A stretch of 36,202 bases of DNA from assembly GCA_002861535.1 (NCBI GenBank), contig PHFO01000007.1:1-36202 (forward strand), read 5' to 3'. The stretch is from Cyanobacteria bacterium M5B4 (GTDB lineage: Bacteria; Cyanobacteriota; Cyanobacteriia; Pseudanabaenales; Pseudanabaenaceae). Below the pieces are notes generated by a model that saw only the letters and a program-made list of their open reading frames with translations, ran no database searches and had not been told where the DNA came from. Positions within the stretch are counted from its first letter, which is position 1; each line of letters starts with the position of its first letter. Of this stretch, positions 8,517 to 17,601 are shown in pieces. The position numbers and the translations under genes were made by a program.

Positions 8517-9910
8517 TGGCGGCTAAAGGTACTATTTTCAAATTTAGTAAATCGGGGATCAAAGATTAGTTTGACTGTGCCCGTTGGTCCATTGCGATGC
8601 TTAGCAATAATAACTTCCGCTATGCCCCGATCGGGGGTATCAGGATTATAGTATTCATCTCTGTAGAGCATAATGACAATGTCAGCATCCTGCTCAATAC
8701 TACCACTTTCTCGCAGGTCTGACAGCATAGGTCGCTTATTATTTCTTGCTTCTACCCCCCGACTAAGCTGGGACAAAGCCACGATCGGTACTTGTAATTC
8801 TCTCGCTAGACCTTTAAGAGACCTAGTAATTCTTGATATTTCCTGGACGCGATTATCTGACCCGGAACCTTCCATTAGTTGCAAATAATCGATTAAAATC
8901 AGACCTAATTTTCCCCCTTTTTCAATTTGTAATCTGCGGGACTTCGATCGGAGTTCGTTAATAGAAGGATTGGGAGTATCATCGATATAAATAGGCAACT
9001 CTGATAATGTACTGACTGCCATGGCGATCGTTGACCATTCATCGTCCCTGAGTTGTCCCGATCGCAGTTTATGACTATCTACTCCCTCTTTACCTGGGCG
9101 CTTTGTTTGACTAGAAAGGAGACGATAAACTAACTGTTCCTTCGACATTTCTAAACTATAAATTGCCACGGGGAGGTGATGATTTTCGGCAATTTTTTTG
9201 CTTAGTTCCAGCCCAAAGGCAGTCTTGCCCATTGAGGGTCTTCCGGCAATAATAATTAAATCCGATCGTTGTAGTCCCTGGGTCATAGCATCTAAATCAT
9301 AGAAACCTGTACTCAATCCAGGTAAGTTTTCTCCCCCTTCTCCCAGGGTGTTATAGCGATTTTCTAAGTCAAAGAATGCCTGGGTCAAAATATCAGCAGC
9401 AGGGGTCAAACCCTGGAGGCTGCGGGACTGAGTAACAGCAAAAATTTTTTGTTCGGCACTATCTAATACTTGGCTCAGGGACAGGGAGTTATTCTGACTG
9501 AGATTGATAATTTCCCTGCCTGCCTCCCCTAACTTCCTCCTTGTAAATTTCTCTGCTACTAATTGGGCATAGTAATCAATATTGACCGCACTTAAAGTAG
9601 CATCACACAGCCTGACTAATTTACTCTGACCTCCGACTTTTTCTAATAAATTCCGATCGTTTAACCAAGCCGCTACACTCATTAAATCCGTAGGGAAGGA
9701 TTGGGCATGGAGGCTAATACAAGCACGATAGATTTCTTGGTGAGCCATGACATAGAAAAATTCTGGGCGCAGTTGATCGCCAATCCGCGTAATAGCCCCA
9801 GAGTCAATTAAAATCCCGCCTAAAATTGCCTCTTCTGCTTCAATATTTTGGGGAGGAATATAACTGGAGCCCTCTTCATCAAAACTATAACCATATTCTT
9901 CTGTTGTCAT
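8513..9910 (-). CDS. dnaB: Replicative DNA helicase DnaB
   Basis: Hexameric 5'-3' helicase that unwinds DNA at the replication fork, 465 residues. The N-terminal domain (PPQNIEAEEAILGGILID, about 18-115) is the primase-interacting helical domain. The RecA-like motor has Walker A GRPSMGKTAF, Walker B LILIDYLQLM, a conserved LSQLSRGVEAR and SDLRESGSIEQDAD. No intein interrupts these usual insertion sites. I chose ATG 9910 rather than TTG 9916 because it gives an ATGA overlap with the sfsA stop and has an AGGAG 10 bases upstream. The downstream lipoprotein gene begins with another ATGA overlap, so sfsA, dnaB and the lipoprotein look like one operon. The common neighbour rplI is not present here. 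Confidence 0.96.
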   Translation of the reverse strand: MTTEEYGYSFDEEGSSYIPPQNIEAEEAILGGILIDSGAITRIGDQLRPEFFYVMAHQEIYRACISLHAQSFPTDLMSVAAWLNDRNLLEKVGGQSKLVRLCDATLSAVNIDYYAQLVAEKFTRRKLGEAGREIINLSQNNSLSLSQVLDSAEQKIFAVTQSRSLQGLTPAADILTQAFFDLENRYNTLGEGGENLPGLSTGFYDLDAMTQGLQRSDLIIIAGRPSMGKTAFGLELSKKIAENHHLPVAIYSLEMSKEQLVYRLLSSQTKRPGKEGVDSHKLRSGQLRDDEWSTIAMAVSTLSELPIYIDDTPNPSINELRSKSRRLQIEKGGKLGLILIDYLQLMEGSGSDNRVQEISRITRSLKGLARELQVPIVALSQLSRGVEARNNKRPMLSDLRESGSIEQDADIVIMLYRDEYYNPDTPDRGIAEVIIAKHRNGPTGTVKLIFDPRFTKFENSTFSRQ

Positions 9911-10611
9911 AAGCAAATTTCTCCTAATCCTAAATAATCAATTCCTTGGGGAGACTGACGGAAGCGGCAGGCGAGAATTTCTAATCCTTTCTCCAGGGCA
10001 TCTCGTAGTAATTTGCCGTAGCTGGGATCGGCTTCATCTCCTGGCGCAAATCGGCTGCAATCTCCCCGATTGATAAAGTAAATTATGGTAGATTTATGCT
10101 TGCTATCTATAATATTTGTTAGCTCCCGAAGATGTTTCTGCCCCCTGGTAGTAATGGTGTCCGGGAAGAGAGCTAAGCTTCCCTTAGACCAGGTGGTATT
10201 TTTAATTTCTACATACCGATCGGTGTCATTGCCTAATAGTAAAAAATCGATTCTACTTTTTTCATTACCGTAGGGTACTTCTGATTTATAGGTGTGATAA
10301 AACTCTAATTCAGGAATTAAATGCTCCGCTATCATCTGCCCAATTACGCGATTAGGCAAGGCAGTATTTATGCCGATCAACTCCCCATCAATTTCAATTA
10401 TTTCCCAAGTGTAGGGCAGTTTGCGCTTAGGATTATCACTTATCGACAGCCACACGCGACTACCAGGGAGACAAACCCCTGTCATCGGACCCGTATTAGG
10501 ACAGTGAGCAACGACAATTTCGCCGCAACTAAGTCTTACATCAGCAAAGAATCTCTGATAGCGCTGGATTAAAATGCCCTCAACTAAGGGGGGATAGCTA
10601 TAAACCCGCAT
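9907..10611 (-). CDS. sfsA: SfsA family nucleic-acid-binding/nuclease protein
   Basis: A 234-residue protein of the sugar fermentation stimulation family. It has an N-terminal OB-like part and a C-terminal nuclease-like fold; DNA/RNA binding or nuclease activity is reported for family members, but the physiological role is unclear. Motifs include VAHCPNTGPMTG, NRVIGQMI, the nuclease-like RIDFLLLG followed by YVEIKNTT (D...ExK), LFPDTITTRGQKHLREL and DEADPSYGKLLRDAL. I chose ATG 10611 (MRVYSYPPL), which matches the usual family start, over an upstream TTG. First gene of the sfsA-dnaB-lipoprotein set, divergent from ctpA. The gap to ctpA is only 33 bases, so the two promoters must overlap or lie inside the genes. 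Confidence 0.93.
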   Translation of the reverse strand: MRVYSYPPLVEGILIQRYQRFFADVRLSCGEIVVAHCPNTGPMTGVCLPGSRVWLSISDNPKRKLPYTWEIIEIDGELIGINTALPNRVIGQMIAEHLIPELEFYHTYKSEVPYGNEKSRIDFLLLGNDTDRYVEIKNTTWSKGSLALFPDTITTRGQKHLRELTNIIDSKHKSTIIYFINRGDCSRFAPGDEADPSYGKLLRDALEKGLEILACRFRQSPQGIDYLGLGEICL

Positions 10612-10644
10612 TGTAGAATAGAGCAATATTAAACAATATTATCA

Positions 10645-11877
10645 ATGGTAAAGACCTTAGCATCCTTTGTCCTACTCTTCTTATTTTGGCTGGGGATTGG
10701 TAGCCCTGCTGCCGCTGATATCACTGACTACTTCCAAGAACGGGAGTTGTTTAACCATGCCTGGCAGATAGTACAACGCACCTATGTCGATCCTACTTTT
10801 AATCACCACGACTGGGGCAAGGTCCGCAAAGAGTTCTCTAACCGTAAATTTGAATCTAGGGAGCAGACCTACAAAGCGATCAAGGAAATGTTGGCAGTGT
10901 TGGACGACCCCTATACCCGCTTCCTTAAGCCAGATGAATTCCGCACAATGCGGACTAGCACGAACGGCTCCCTATCTGGAGTAGGCTTGCAAATTGGGAT
11001 CGACCCCGATCGGCAGAGTGTGGTGGTCATTTCCCCCGTGGAAGGTTCCCCCGCGGATCAAAAGGGACTGCGCCCCCTCGATCGGATTTTGGCAATTGAT
11101 GGGGTATCTACCCAAGGTTTAAGCTTAGACGAATGCGCCGATCGGATGCGGGGGGAGATTGGCACGGATGTCACTCTGTTGATAGAACGGGAAGGGGAAA
11201 CTCCCTTTACTGTCACCATTACCCGCTCTCTAATCTCTGTTAATCCTGTGGTTGCCAAACTTGATACCGTAGCTGACCACAAAGTAGGCTATTTACGCCT
11301 GAGCCAGTTTAATGCTAATGCCGCCCATGATATGGCTGCCGCCCTGACTAACCTGGAAGCCCAGGGTGCCGATGCCTATGTCCTCGATCTGCGCGGTAAT
11401 CCAGGTGGTCTGCTGGATATAGCAGTGCAAGTTACTAAACTTTGGCTCGATCGGGGAGTGATCATCTACACAGTCGATCGGCAGGGCATCGAAGAAAGTT
11501 TCACCGTGGGCGAAGATAACCATGCCCTCACCCATGACCCCCTGATTGTTTTGGTCGATCAAGGCTCTGCCAGTGCCAGTGAAATTTTAGCGGCAGCCCT
11601 CCACGACAATGCCCGTGCCAAATTGCTAGGCAGTCGCACTTACGGCAAGGGGCTAGTCCAGTCAATATTTGAATTGGAAGACGGCTCCGCTATTGCAGTC
11701 ACCATTGCCCGTTACCAAACCCCCAGCCACCTCAACATCAACAAAATAGGTCTCAAGCCCGACATCGAAGTCAAGCCGAGCCATCCCCTGCAAAGGACAG
11801 AAGTTGCCACTGCCAAAGATGAACAATACGATCGGGCGGTAAAACTGCTGATGGCGCAATTAGACTCCCCTTCGTGA
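10645..11877 (+). CDS. ctpA: Carboxyl-terminal processing protease (S41), CtpA-like
   Basis: Exported serine protease of 410 residues. In cyanobacteria CtpA removes the C-terminal extension of PSII protein D1 in the thylakoid lumen; the CtpB and CtpC paralogues are similar, so the exact paralogue is less sure. An N-terminal signal peptide (about 1-24, cut near PAAA-DI) is followed by a helical part with LDDPYTRFL. A PDZ domain (about 108-185) has SGVGLQIG and SPADQKGL...ILAIDG. The S41 core has LDLRGNPGGLLD, GSASASEIL with probable nucleophile Ser310, and TYGKGLVQS with Lys335, a Ser/Lys spacing of 25 as in the family. The ATG is preceded by an AT-rich stretch with no clear Shine-Dalgarno. 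Downstream is a degenerate copy of the local dispersed repeat. Confidence 0.88.
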   Translation: MVKTLASFVLLFLFWLGIGSPAAADITDYFQERELFNHAWQIVQRTYVDPTFNHHDWGKVRKEFSNRKFESREQTYKAIKEMLAVLDDPYTRFLKPDEFRTMRTSTNGSLSGVGLQIGIDPDRQSVVVISPVEGSPADQKGLRPLDRILAIDGVSTQGLSLDECADRMRGEIGTDVTLLIEREGETPFTVTITRSLISVNPVVAKLDTVADHKVGYLRLSQFNANAAHDMAAALTNLEAQGADAYVLDLRGNPGGLLDIAVQVTKLWLDRGVIIYTVDRQGIEESFTVGEDNHALTHDPLIVLVDQGSASASEILAAALHDNARAKLLGSRTYGKGLVQSIFELEDGSAIAVTIARYQTPSHLNINKIGLKPDIEVKPSHPLQRTEVATAKDEQYDRAVKLLMAQLDSPS

Positions 11878-11879
11878 AC

Positions 11880-12020
11880 GAGGGCACCCTAGCCCTCTCA
11901 AAAATAGGCGAGAGAACAAGAAAAGTTGCTGTATCCTCGCAAAAGAAAACGTCAGTTCGGGGGGAGGGAGCTTGGGATGTATCAACCCCTGACTTTGTCA
12001 CGCATTCCTCCCGACGCTCA
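11880..12020 (+). repeat. Degenerate copy (E) of the local MITE-like repeat
   Basis: Directly after the ctpA stop, the stretch ACCCTAGCCCTCTC, then AGAACAAGAAAAGTTG and TATCCTCGC follow the same order as in the full copy at 21402-21540. Both CAGGACTTAC-type ends are missing, and the right part is only loosely similar, so the right boundary is approximate. It fills the spacer between ctpA and the convergent SH3-like gene. Confidence 0.55.
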
Positions 12021-12052
12021 ATCAAAGATTAGAGCACGGGACTCCTGGGAAT

Positions 12053-12643
12053 TTATTTGATCGACTGCCATGTTTTGACAGTGGGCGTATCAGGACGGTA
12101 TTGGGCTAGAGTTTCAGTCATTTTTTCTTTTGCTTTAGCGGACTTTTTTAGGTCTTTTAACACATCTCGCCGGATTGCTTCTACTTGATTATCTAAAACA
12201 TTAACCACTGCTACTCCATTAGCAACCACGATCGCTTCTAAAGCCTCGATCGTGGTTGTTTTTAATTCGTCTTTTGCTCCCTTATACAAAAAATAAACTA
12301 ATTGTTCTACTGCCTTTGTGTCTCCTGCCATGCCGCGCATCTTGAGGCTATTGACATTGGCGGTCTGGTCGGTGCTAGTTTCGCCACAAAAGGTGGTAAT
12401 TGCCTTGAGGGGTAGCCACCCGATCGCTGGTTGATTGATTTGTAGCCAGTTTTCTTTCCCTTGAGACTGGGTTTTGATGCCCCGCACGATCGTCTTGGGG
12501 GCTAGTTGTGTCAAAACTGTACCGTTACTATCGGGCACACTGCGCAGTGCAACCGAACTACGTCCACTTATTTGTAAGAGACACTCTGCGGAACTAGCAA
12601 AACCGATCGTTAAACCCACTAGGGCAATGGCGATAGCTTTCAT
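12053..12643 (-). CDS. Exported protein with SH3-like domain, function unknown
   Basis: A 196-residue predicted periplasmic protein. A signal peptide (MKAIAIALVGLTIGFASSAE, cut near residue 20) is followed by an SH3b-like segment (about 25-85). That segment has the typical VALRSVPDSNGTVLTQLAP and IGWLPLKAI, with two cysteines (about residues 21 and 86) that could form a disulfide. The C-terminal half is helical and charged (KDLKKSAKAKEKMTETLAQY) without a recognised domain. I chose ATG 12643 because GAGG lies 6 bases upstream; a TTG four codons earlier is less likely. SH3b domains often bind cell-wall peptides, so a wall-associated role is possible. It lies 53 bases downstream of the RsbU-type phosphatase on the same strand, convergent with ctpA. 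Confidence 0.75.
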   Translation of the reverse strand: MKAIAIALVGLTIGFASSAECLLQISGRSSVALRSVPDSNGTVLTQLAPKTIVRGIKTQSQGKENWLQINQPAIGWLPLKAITTFCGETSTDQTANVNSLKMRGMAGDTKAVEQLVYFLYKGAKDELKTTTIEALEAIVVANGVAVVNVLDNQVEAIRRDVLKDLKKSAKAKEKMTETLAQYRPDTPTVKTWQSIK

Positions 12644-12708
12644 ACCCAGCCTCAATATTTGTCACAGTTGATCTTACTATTTTTTAGGCTAAGACGGAAC
12701 TATTAAGA

Positions 12709-14010
12709 TTATCGCTGTATTTGTAAAACTACGATCGTCATGTCGTCTTCTTGTTTTTGCAAAGGCTGAATGAAATTGTGCACAGACTTAAATACTTCAT
12801 CTAAAACCGATTGGGCGCTAAAACCCGATCGGGAACAAGCTCTCTGAATTGCCAGACGGAGGTTTTCTTCATCAAAGCGGGCACCGTAGGGATTGGCGGC
12901 ATCGGTAATGCCATCAGTATAAAAAAAGACGACATCCCCTGGTAGCAGTTGGACTTGGTCTTGGACGTATTCGGAGTTAGGAGCCAAACCGATGATCGAC
13001 CCGATCGTGTCTAGGGTCTGGAGGGTTTTGCTCTGGTAGCGCCACAGGAGGGCGGGCATATGGGCGGCATTGCTAAAGGTAAGGGTCTGGTCAGAAGCAT
13101 CATACTCGGAATAAAACAAGGTGACAAAGCGGCGGGATCGATCGAGGTCGTCGTACATAATCTGATTGAGGTGCTCTAAAATGCGGGCGGGACCATGCCC
13201 ATTCAATACTTCAGCGCGGAGCATCCCCCGCGTCATCGTCATAATTAAACCGGCAGGTACTCCCTTGCCCATGACATCGCCGATGACAAACGCCCAGCGA
13301 TTCTTGTTAGGGATGGCAATAAAATCGTAGTAGTCCCCACCCACCCGATCGGCAGTGTAATACTGCGCGGCAATCTGCACCCCAGGGATTTGCGGGAAGT
13401 TGTGGGGAAATAGTTGGTGTTGAATTTCGGCGCTGATTTCTAGTTGTTGATCCTGGCGCTTCTTCTCCTGTACCGCCAGGGCTAGGGCTGTGTTTTCTAA
13501 ACCCAGGGCAGTCTGGTCGGCAATGAGCCGGATCAAACGATGACGGGTATGGGTCCAAGTATAGTGGGGATTACGGCTGTAGACGTACAAGCGTCCGTGG
13601 CATTCCTCCCCCAACAGGATCGGTGCCCCAAAGACTTGGGTATGAAAACCAACTTCTGTCCCTACCTGCCGGTCCCATGCTTCTTGGCTGTCGATATAAC
13701 CTTCTTGGTAAGCCCGCTCTAGGGATGCTTGTAACTGGGCAGAGGGTCTGCCCTGCCGATCGAGGCAATGGATACTGCGCAGATGACGGGGGTCTTGGTG
13801 TTTGAACAGTAATAAAATACTGCCGTCGGCTTCGGTGACTGTACTGGCAATGAGGGGAACCAGTTCTAAGAGTTGGTTTATATTGCCGATGCTCCTGAGG
13901 GCATAGCCCAAGAAGCTCAGTAGTTCTTGGATGCGGTTTTGCTCCCGATCGATCGTGGCAAGGAGTTGGCGCAGTTCCTGAATGTTGACGGGGCGCAGGT
14001 TCGCTGTCAT
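12709..14010 (-). CDS. GAF and PP2C-SpoIIE (RsbU-type) phosphatase
   Basis: A 433-residue Ser phosphatase of the RsbU/SpoIIE class, which normally dephosphorylates anti-anti-sigma factors in partner-switching pathways. After an N-terminal helix (ELRQLLATIDREQNRIQELL), a GAF-like sensor domain covers about 40-185. A short coiled coil (VQEKKRQDQQLEISAEIQ) leads to the catalytic domain with LFP, DRVGGDYYDF (metal-binding Asp), VIGDVMGKGVPAGLIM, FSNAAHMPALL, FFYTDGITDA and EDDMTIVVLQ. I chose ATG 14010, which follows the ftsY stop by 2 bases; a TTG two codons upstream is the alternative. Tight linkage to ftsY suggests cotranscription. No anti-sigma or anti-anti-sigma gene is in the window, so its partner is elsewhere. 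Confidence 0.88.
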   Translation of the reverse strand: MTANLRPVNIQELRQLLATIDREQNRIQELLSFLGYALRSIGNINQLLELVPLIASTVTEADGSILLLFKHQDPRHLRSIHCLDRQGRPSAQLQASLERAYQEGYIDSQEAWDRQVGTEVGFHTQVFGAPILLGEECHGRLYVYSRNPHYTWTHTRHRLIRLIADQTALGLENTALALAVQEKKRQDQQLEISAEIQHQLFPHNFPQIPGVQIAAQYYTADRVGGDYYDFIAIPNKNRWAFVIGDVMGKGVPAGLIMTMTRGMLRAEVLNGHGPARILEHLNQIMYDDLDRSRRFVTLFYSEYDASDQTLTFSNAAHMPALLWRYQSKTLQTLDTIGSIIGLAPNSEYVQDQVQLLPGDVVFFYTDGITDAANPYGARFDEENLRLAIQRACSRSGFSAQSVLDEVFKSVHNFIQPLQKQEDDMTIVVLQIQR

Positions 14011-14012
14011 GG

Positions 14013-15353
14013 TCAACTGAGAAGAGCTTCGACAAATTCATAACTGGAGAAGGGGCGGAGGTCTTCGATCCCCTCTCCCGCACCGATAAAGCGAATGGGC
14101 AAGCCCAGGCTGTCAACTACGGCTAGGGCAATGCCCCCCTTGGCAGTACCGTCTAGCTTGGTTAAAACTACACCGGTGATGTGGGCAGATTGGGTAAAGA
14201 TTTCGGCTTGTTTTAACCCGTTTTGTCCCAGAGTTGCATCTAACACCAAGAGGGATTCCACTATTACATTTTCTTTTTGTTTGTCGATCACACGCCTGAT
14301 CTTTTTTAGTTCTTCCATGAGGTTCTTTTTGTTTTGCAGGCGACCGGCAGTATCGACCAATAATAATTCAGTCTGGCGGGCTTGGGCGGCACTGAGGGCA
14401 TCGAAGACTACGGCGGCAGGATCGGTGTTTTTTCCCGGATTGGCAATGACTTCGACTTGGGCACGATTGCCCCACACTTTGACCTGCTCTACGGCAGCGG
14501 CTCTAAAGGTGTCCGCAGCAGCGATGAGGGTACGATAACCGGACTTGCGGGCAAGATGGGCAATTTTACCGATCGTGGTGGTTTTACCTGCTCCGTTTAC
14601 ACCGGTGATTAACCACACATTGAGCTGATTGGGACGGGGGAACAGTCTGGGGGCACAGGGCTGGCTGGTTCTGGTGACGGGTTGTTCTAAAATTTCCCGC
14701 AAAATTTGCTTGAGGTAAGCGATCGCTTCTTCGGGGGGCAGTACTTCCTGGCGGAGTTTCTGTTGCAGAGCGGCAATAATCCGATCGGTGGTGCCTACGC
14801 CTACGTCGGACTGGAGCAGGAGGGCTTCAATCTCTTCGACGCTGTCGGGGCTGAGGGGACCCTGTCCCACCAGGGCTTTAAGTTGATTGACTAGGCTAAG
14901 GCGGGTTTTAGTCAGTCCCTGGCGCAGGCGCTTCAGCCAGGTAATCTCTTCGATGGAAATATCCTCTGGGCGGCGACCCTGGGCGGCTAATACTTCCGCT
15001 GACCACAAAAAGCCGTCGTCAAAGGGCACGATCGCTGGTGGTTCTTCCTCCTGTTTTGGTTCAGGGGTAACGATCGCTTGGGCGGCTAGGGCTTCGATCC
15101 TTGCCTGGCGTTCTTGTTCTGACTGCATCCAGAAGGGGACTTCTGCAGCTTCTTGGGTTTCGGGAATGTCTGCGCTCGGCTCTGGTATCGTTTCCTCTAC
15201 GAGCTGGGGCTGTTGTTTTTGGATGTTGGCGTAGGCAGTTTTTGCCCATTCTAATAACTCTGCGGGGTGGGCATCAGAACTTGCCTCGATCGGCTTTTTG
15301 TCCTCGATCGGGTCTGATGAGTCGGCAGGAGAGCGCTGAAACCAGTTAAACAC
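14013..15353 (-). CDS. ftsY: Signal recognition particle receptor FtsY
   Basis: SRP receptor GTPase, 446 residues, docking SRP-ribosome complexes at the membrane. The N-terminal A domain (about 1-120) is acidic and Glu/Pro/Ala-rich. The N domain has TKTRLSLVNQLKAL. The G domain has G1 GVNGAGKTTTIGKIA, the IAAADTFRAAAVEQ box, G3 DTAGRLQNKKNL, G4 TKLDGTAKGG and a C-terminal FIGAGEGIEDLRPF. The start is GTG 15353 (reading MFNWFQRSP), typical of FtsY, with no strong Shine-Dalgarno. The RsbU-type gene begins 2 bases after its stop. Its upstream region (15354-15521) contains a short copy of the MITE-like repeat, which could have altered the promoter. Confidence 0.96.
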   Translation of the reverse strand: MFNWFQRSPADSSDPIEDKKPIEASSDAHPAELLEWAKTAYANIQKQQPQLVEETIPEPSADIPETQEAAEVPFWMQSEQERQARIEALAAQAIVTPEPKQEEEPPAIVPFDDGFLWSAEVLAAQGRRPEDISIEEITWLKRLRQGLTKTRLSLVNQLKALVGQGPLSPDSVEEIEALLLQSDVGVGTTDRIIAALQQKLRQEVLPPEEAIAYLKQILREILEQPVTRTSQPCAPRLFPRPNQLNVWLITGVNGAGKTTTIGKIAHLARKSGYRTLIAAADTFRAAAVEQVKVWGNRAQVEVIANPGKNTDPAAVVFDALSAAQARQTELLLVDTAGRLQNKKNLMEELKKIRRVIDKQKENVIVESLLVLDATLGQNGLKQAEIFTQSAHITGVVLTKLDGTAKGGIALAVVDSLGLPIRFIGAGEGIEDLRPFSSYEFVEALLS

Positions 15354-15415
15354 AGGGTCAGAAATTTAATTTCGTTTAGTTTATGCCAAATTTCCTCTAA
15401 TGGCGCAAATATTTT

Positions 15416-15480
15416 GGGACTTACGCTTCTCCCACAGGGGGGACTTTTTGAGAGAGGGTTTCCGCAAAAGCAACGTAAGT
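15416..15480 (-). repeat. MITE-like repeat copy A, short form
   Basis: Read on the minus strand it begins ACTTACGTTGCTTTTGC, runs through ACCCTC and ends GCGTAAGTCCC at 15416. These are the same ends as the other copies, with a shorter middle. It lies between the 3' end of queA and the 5' end of ftsY. Confidence 0.7.
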
Positions 15481-15521
15481 ATAAGCACAGGGAGCGGTCT
15501 ATCGAGGGCTGAGGGTATCAA

Positions 15522-16615
15522 CTAGTCTTTCTTGAGGACTAAAGTAGCATCGCCAAAGGAATAAAAGCGATAACCATGCTCCAGGGCAACTTGATAGGTG
15601 TGGAGTAAAAAAGCTCTGCCTTCATCTCCCAAAAAAGAAGCAACTAACATCAACAAACTCGATCGGGGTAGATGAAAATTGGTAATCAGCCCATCCAAAA
15701 CTCGCCATTGATAGCCTGGGTAGATCATCAGATCTGTTTTGCCCTGAAAAGCCCTACCGCCCGTACTTTCCAATGCCCGCGCTACGGTAGTGCCTACGCC
15801 AATTACCCGCTGTCCCCGATCGCGGGTCGAGATGATCGCCTCTTCTACTGAAGGCGGAATGTGCATCCATTCTTGATGCAAAGTGTGATTAGTGATGTTA
15901 TCAGTTTCTACCGGACGAAAGGTGCCGATACCGACATGGAGGGTCAGCCAGGCTAATTTTATGCCTTGGTTTTGCAGTTCTGCCAACAACCGATCGGTGA
16001 AGTGCAATCCTGCTGTGGGGGCTGCCACTGCCCCTGGATTTTTAGCATACACTGTCTGGTATTGGGCGGCTGTAGAAGTAGAACTGGTAATGTAGGGAGG
16101 CAGGGGCACCACGCCTAATTGTCCCAGCAGGTTTTCCATAGTTTGGTCTGACGGATAAAAGAACTTTAATATTCTTCCTTTCGTTTTTTCCTCTCTTGCT
16201 AATACTTGCGCCCATAGTTCATCACTAAAATAAATCTTTGTCCCTTCTGGTAGTCTTCTGCCAGGTTTTACTAAAGCTAACCACCGATCGTCTGCCAGAG
16301 GTTCGAGCAGTAAGACTTCTACTTTAGTACCGGTGGTCTTATAGCCATAAAGACGGGCAGGAATGACTTTAGTATCGTTGAAGACTAATAAATCTCCTGG
16401 TCGCAAAAATTGGGGCAGATCGAAAAATGATGATGATGAATCTGTCGTTTGGAGTCAATCACTAACAGACGGGAATGATCCCTGGGTACGGCGGGGTTCT
16501 GAGCAATAGCCCCATCAGGCAAATTGTAGTCGTAGTTGGGCAAAAAAGATCGGCGGGGGAAGGCAGATTGTCTGGTCGCATTTTCCAAAAACAGGGAAAA
16601 AAACATGACTATCAT
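15522..16615 (-). CDS. queA: S-adenosylmethionine:tRNA ribosyltransferase-isomerase, frameshifted
   Basis: Makes epoxyqueuosine in tRNA by transferring and isomerising the ribosyl part of SAM onto preQ1. The N-terminal part reads YDYNLPDGAIAQNPAVPRD and SRLLVIDS. The main part reads RPGDLLVFNDTKVIPARL, GAVAAPTAGLHFTDRLL, LHVGIGTFRPVE, GVGTTVARALE and TNFHLPRSSLLMLVAAF-like residues (here VASF). The two frames meet at five A (16423-16427, T5 on the coding strand). One more T turns HHFSICPNF into HHFFDLPQFLRPGD and gives about 364 residues. The ATG at 16615 overlaps the RNA methyltransferase stop (ATGA), although family starts are usually nearer YDYNLP, so the first 25 or so residues may not be translated. 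Confidence 0.92.
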
Positions 16616-17601
16616 ACTGAGGATATTGGCGAAATTCCATTAGAACTTCTCCCTTCTTTGACAAGCTCAGGGAGAATGAAAGTAGATTCTCCTCTCCCAT
16701 GTTTGGCTCTCCCTGCTTCATCAGCAGTTTTTTGCAGTAAGACAGTGAAACAACCAGCGCCAATCTTACTTTGGGGCATCAGACGATAGCAGGGTATGTC
16801 TGTCAAATGGGATTGATAATCTTGTAAACAATTGACCCCGATCGCCCTAAAGTTAGAGAATTTCTTGAGGAACCAATTGACGTTGTCTTCATTTTCCGCT
16901 GGTGCATAGGTGCAGGTCATGTAGGCTAAATAACCTCCTGGAGAAACGATCGTAGCCGCATGGGCTAATATCCTTCTTTGTCGTTGGGCATTGCGATTGA
17001 TCAATGTAGGATGAAAACAACCATCATTTTTAGTGTTTTTAGCTAACAAAGACTGACCGCTACAGGGGGCATCTACGATGACTAAATCCCCTTGTCCGCT
17101 ATACTGTTGGGCGAGGACTGCTACATCAGAACGCAAGACCTCCCAGTTGTTGATCTTACAACGTTTGAAATTAGCGAGCAAAGCCGCCGATCGTTTGCCA
17201 ATTACTTCGTTAGCGTATAACATTTCTGGATAAAAGGTGCGCCAGGCAAAAATGGATTTGCCACCAGGAGAGGCGCAAAGATCAAAAATAGTTTTGATAG
17301 GTGTTGCGATCCCTAACAAGACGGTGGCGGCAAAAATGGAAGAAGAGTCTAAACAATAGTAATAACCCTGATCATGTAATTCATGTTTACCTGGTCTGCT
17401 ATGAAGTTCTAACCGATCGGTAAAACTGGGTTGCCAAGGGAGGGGTTCAAGGCAGGGAAAGGGTTTGGGCTGATAATCTTGACACCAGACAATGGCGGGA
17501 TGGATGGGGACAGGCTCTAATAAAGACTGAATGAATTGTTCCCGATCGTTGTCATCTGTATAAAGTTGACGACTAAGTTTAAGTAAAAGATTGGAGACCA
17601 T
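16612..17601 (-). CDS. RsmB/NOP2-Sun family RNA m5C methyltransferase
   Basis: SAM-dependent RNA cytosine-C5 methyltransferase, 329 residues; rRNA or tRNA specificity cannot be told. Motifs are FDLCASPGGKSIFAW (SAM binding), ANEVIGKRSAALLANFKR, IVDAPCSGQSLL (the motif IV Pro-Cys) and MTCTYAPAENEDNV (the catalytic TCT...ENE motif VI). There is no N-terminal NusB-like domain as in full RsmB, so the protein is the shorter cyanobacterial type. After the expected end (GAGCFTVLLQK) there is an unusual tail of about 35 residues containing LPELVKEGR. It is encoded by a widely dispersed repeat, so the reading frame has probably run into inserted repeat DNA. Its stop overlaps the queA ATG (ATGA). Confidence 0.9.
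   Translation of the reverse strand: MVSNLLLKLSRQLYTDDNDREQFIQSLLEPVPIHPAIVWCQDYQPKPFPCLEPLPWQPSFTDRLELHSRPGKHELHDQGYYYCLDSSSIFAATVLLGIATPIKTIFDLCASPGGKSIFAWRTFYPEMLYANEVIGKRSAALLANFKRCKINNWEVLRSDVAVLAQQYSGQGDLVIVDAPCSGQSLLAKNTKNDGCFHPTLINRNAQRQRRILAHAATIVSPGGYLAYMTCTYAPAENEDNVNWFLKKFSNFRAIGVNCLQDYQSHLTDIPCYRLMPQSKIGAGCFTVLLQKTADEAGRAKHGRGESTFILPELVKEGRSSNGISPISSV
16651..16674 (-). repeat. PELVEG-type dispersed repeat inside the 3' end of the RNA methyltransferase gene
   Basis: The minus strand reads CCCTGAGCTTGTCAAAGAAGGG, close to the palindromic CCCTGAGCTTGTCGAAGGG sequence scattered through many bacterial genomes. Here it is translated as PELVKEG in the tail of the methyltransferase. Confidence 0.65.

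Noticed and set aside
8513-9910. Possible intein in dnaB
   Set aside because: The Walker A and later motifs are contiguous and the length is normal, so there is no insertion.
14895-15349. Plus-strand open frames opposite the ftsY N-terminus
   Set aside because: They are opposite the acidic A domain of ftsY; composition and lack of motifs mark them as shadows.
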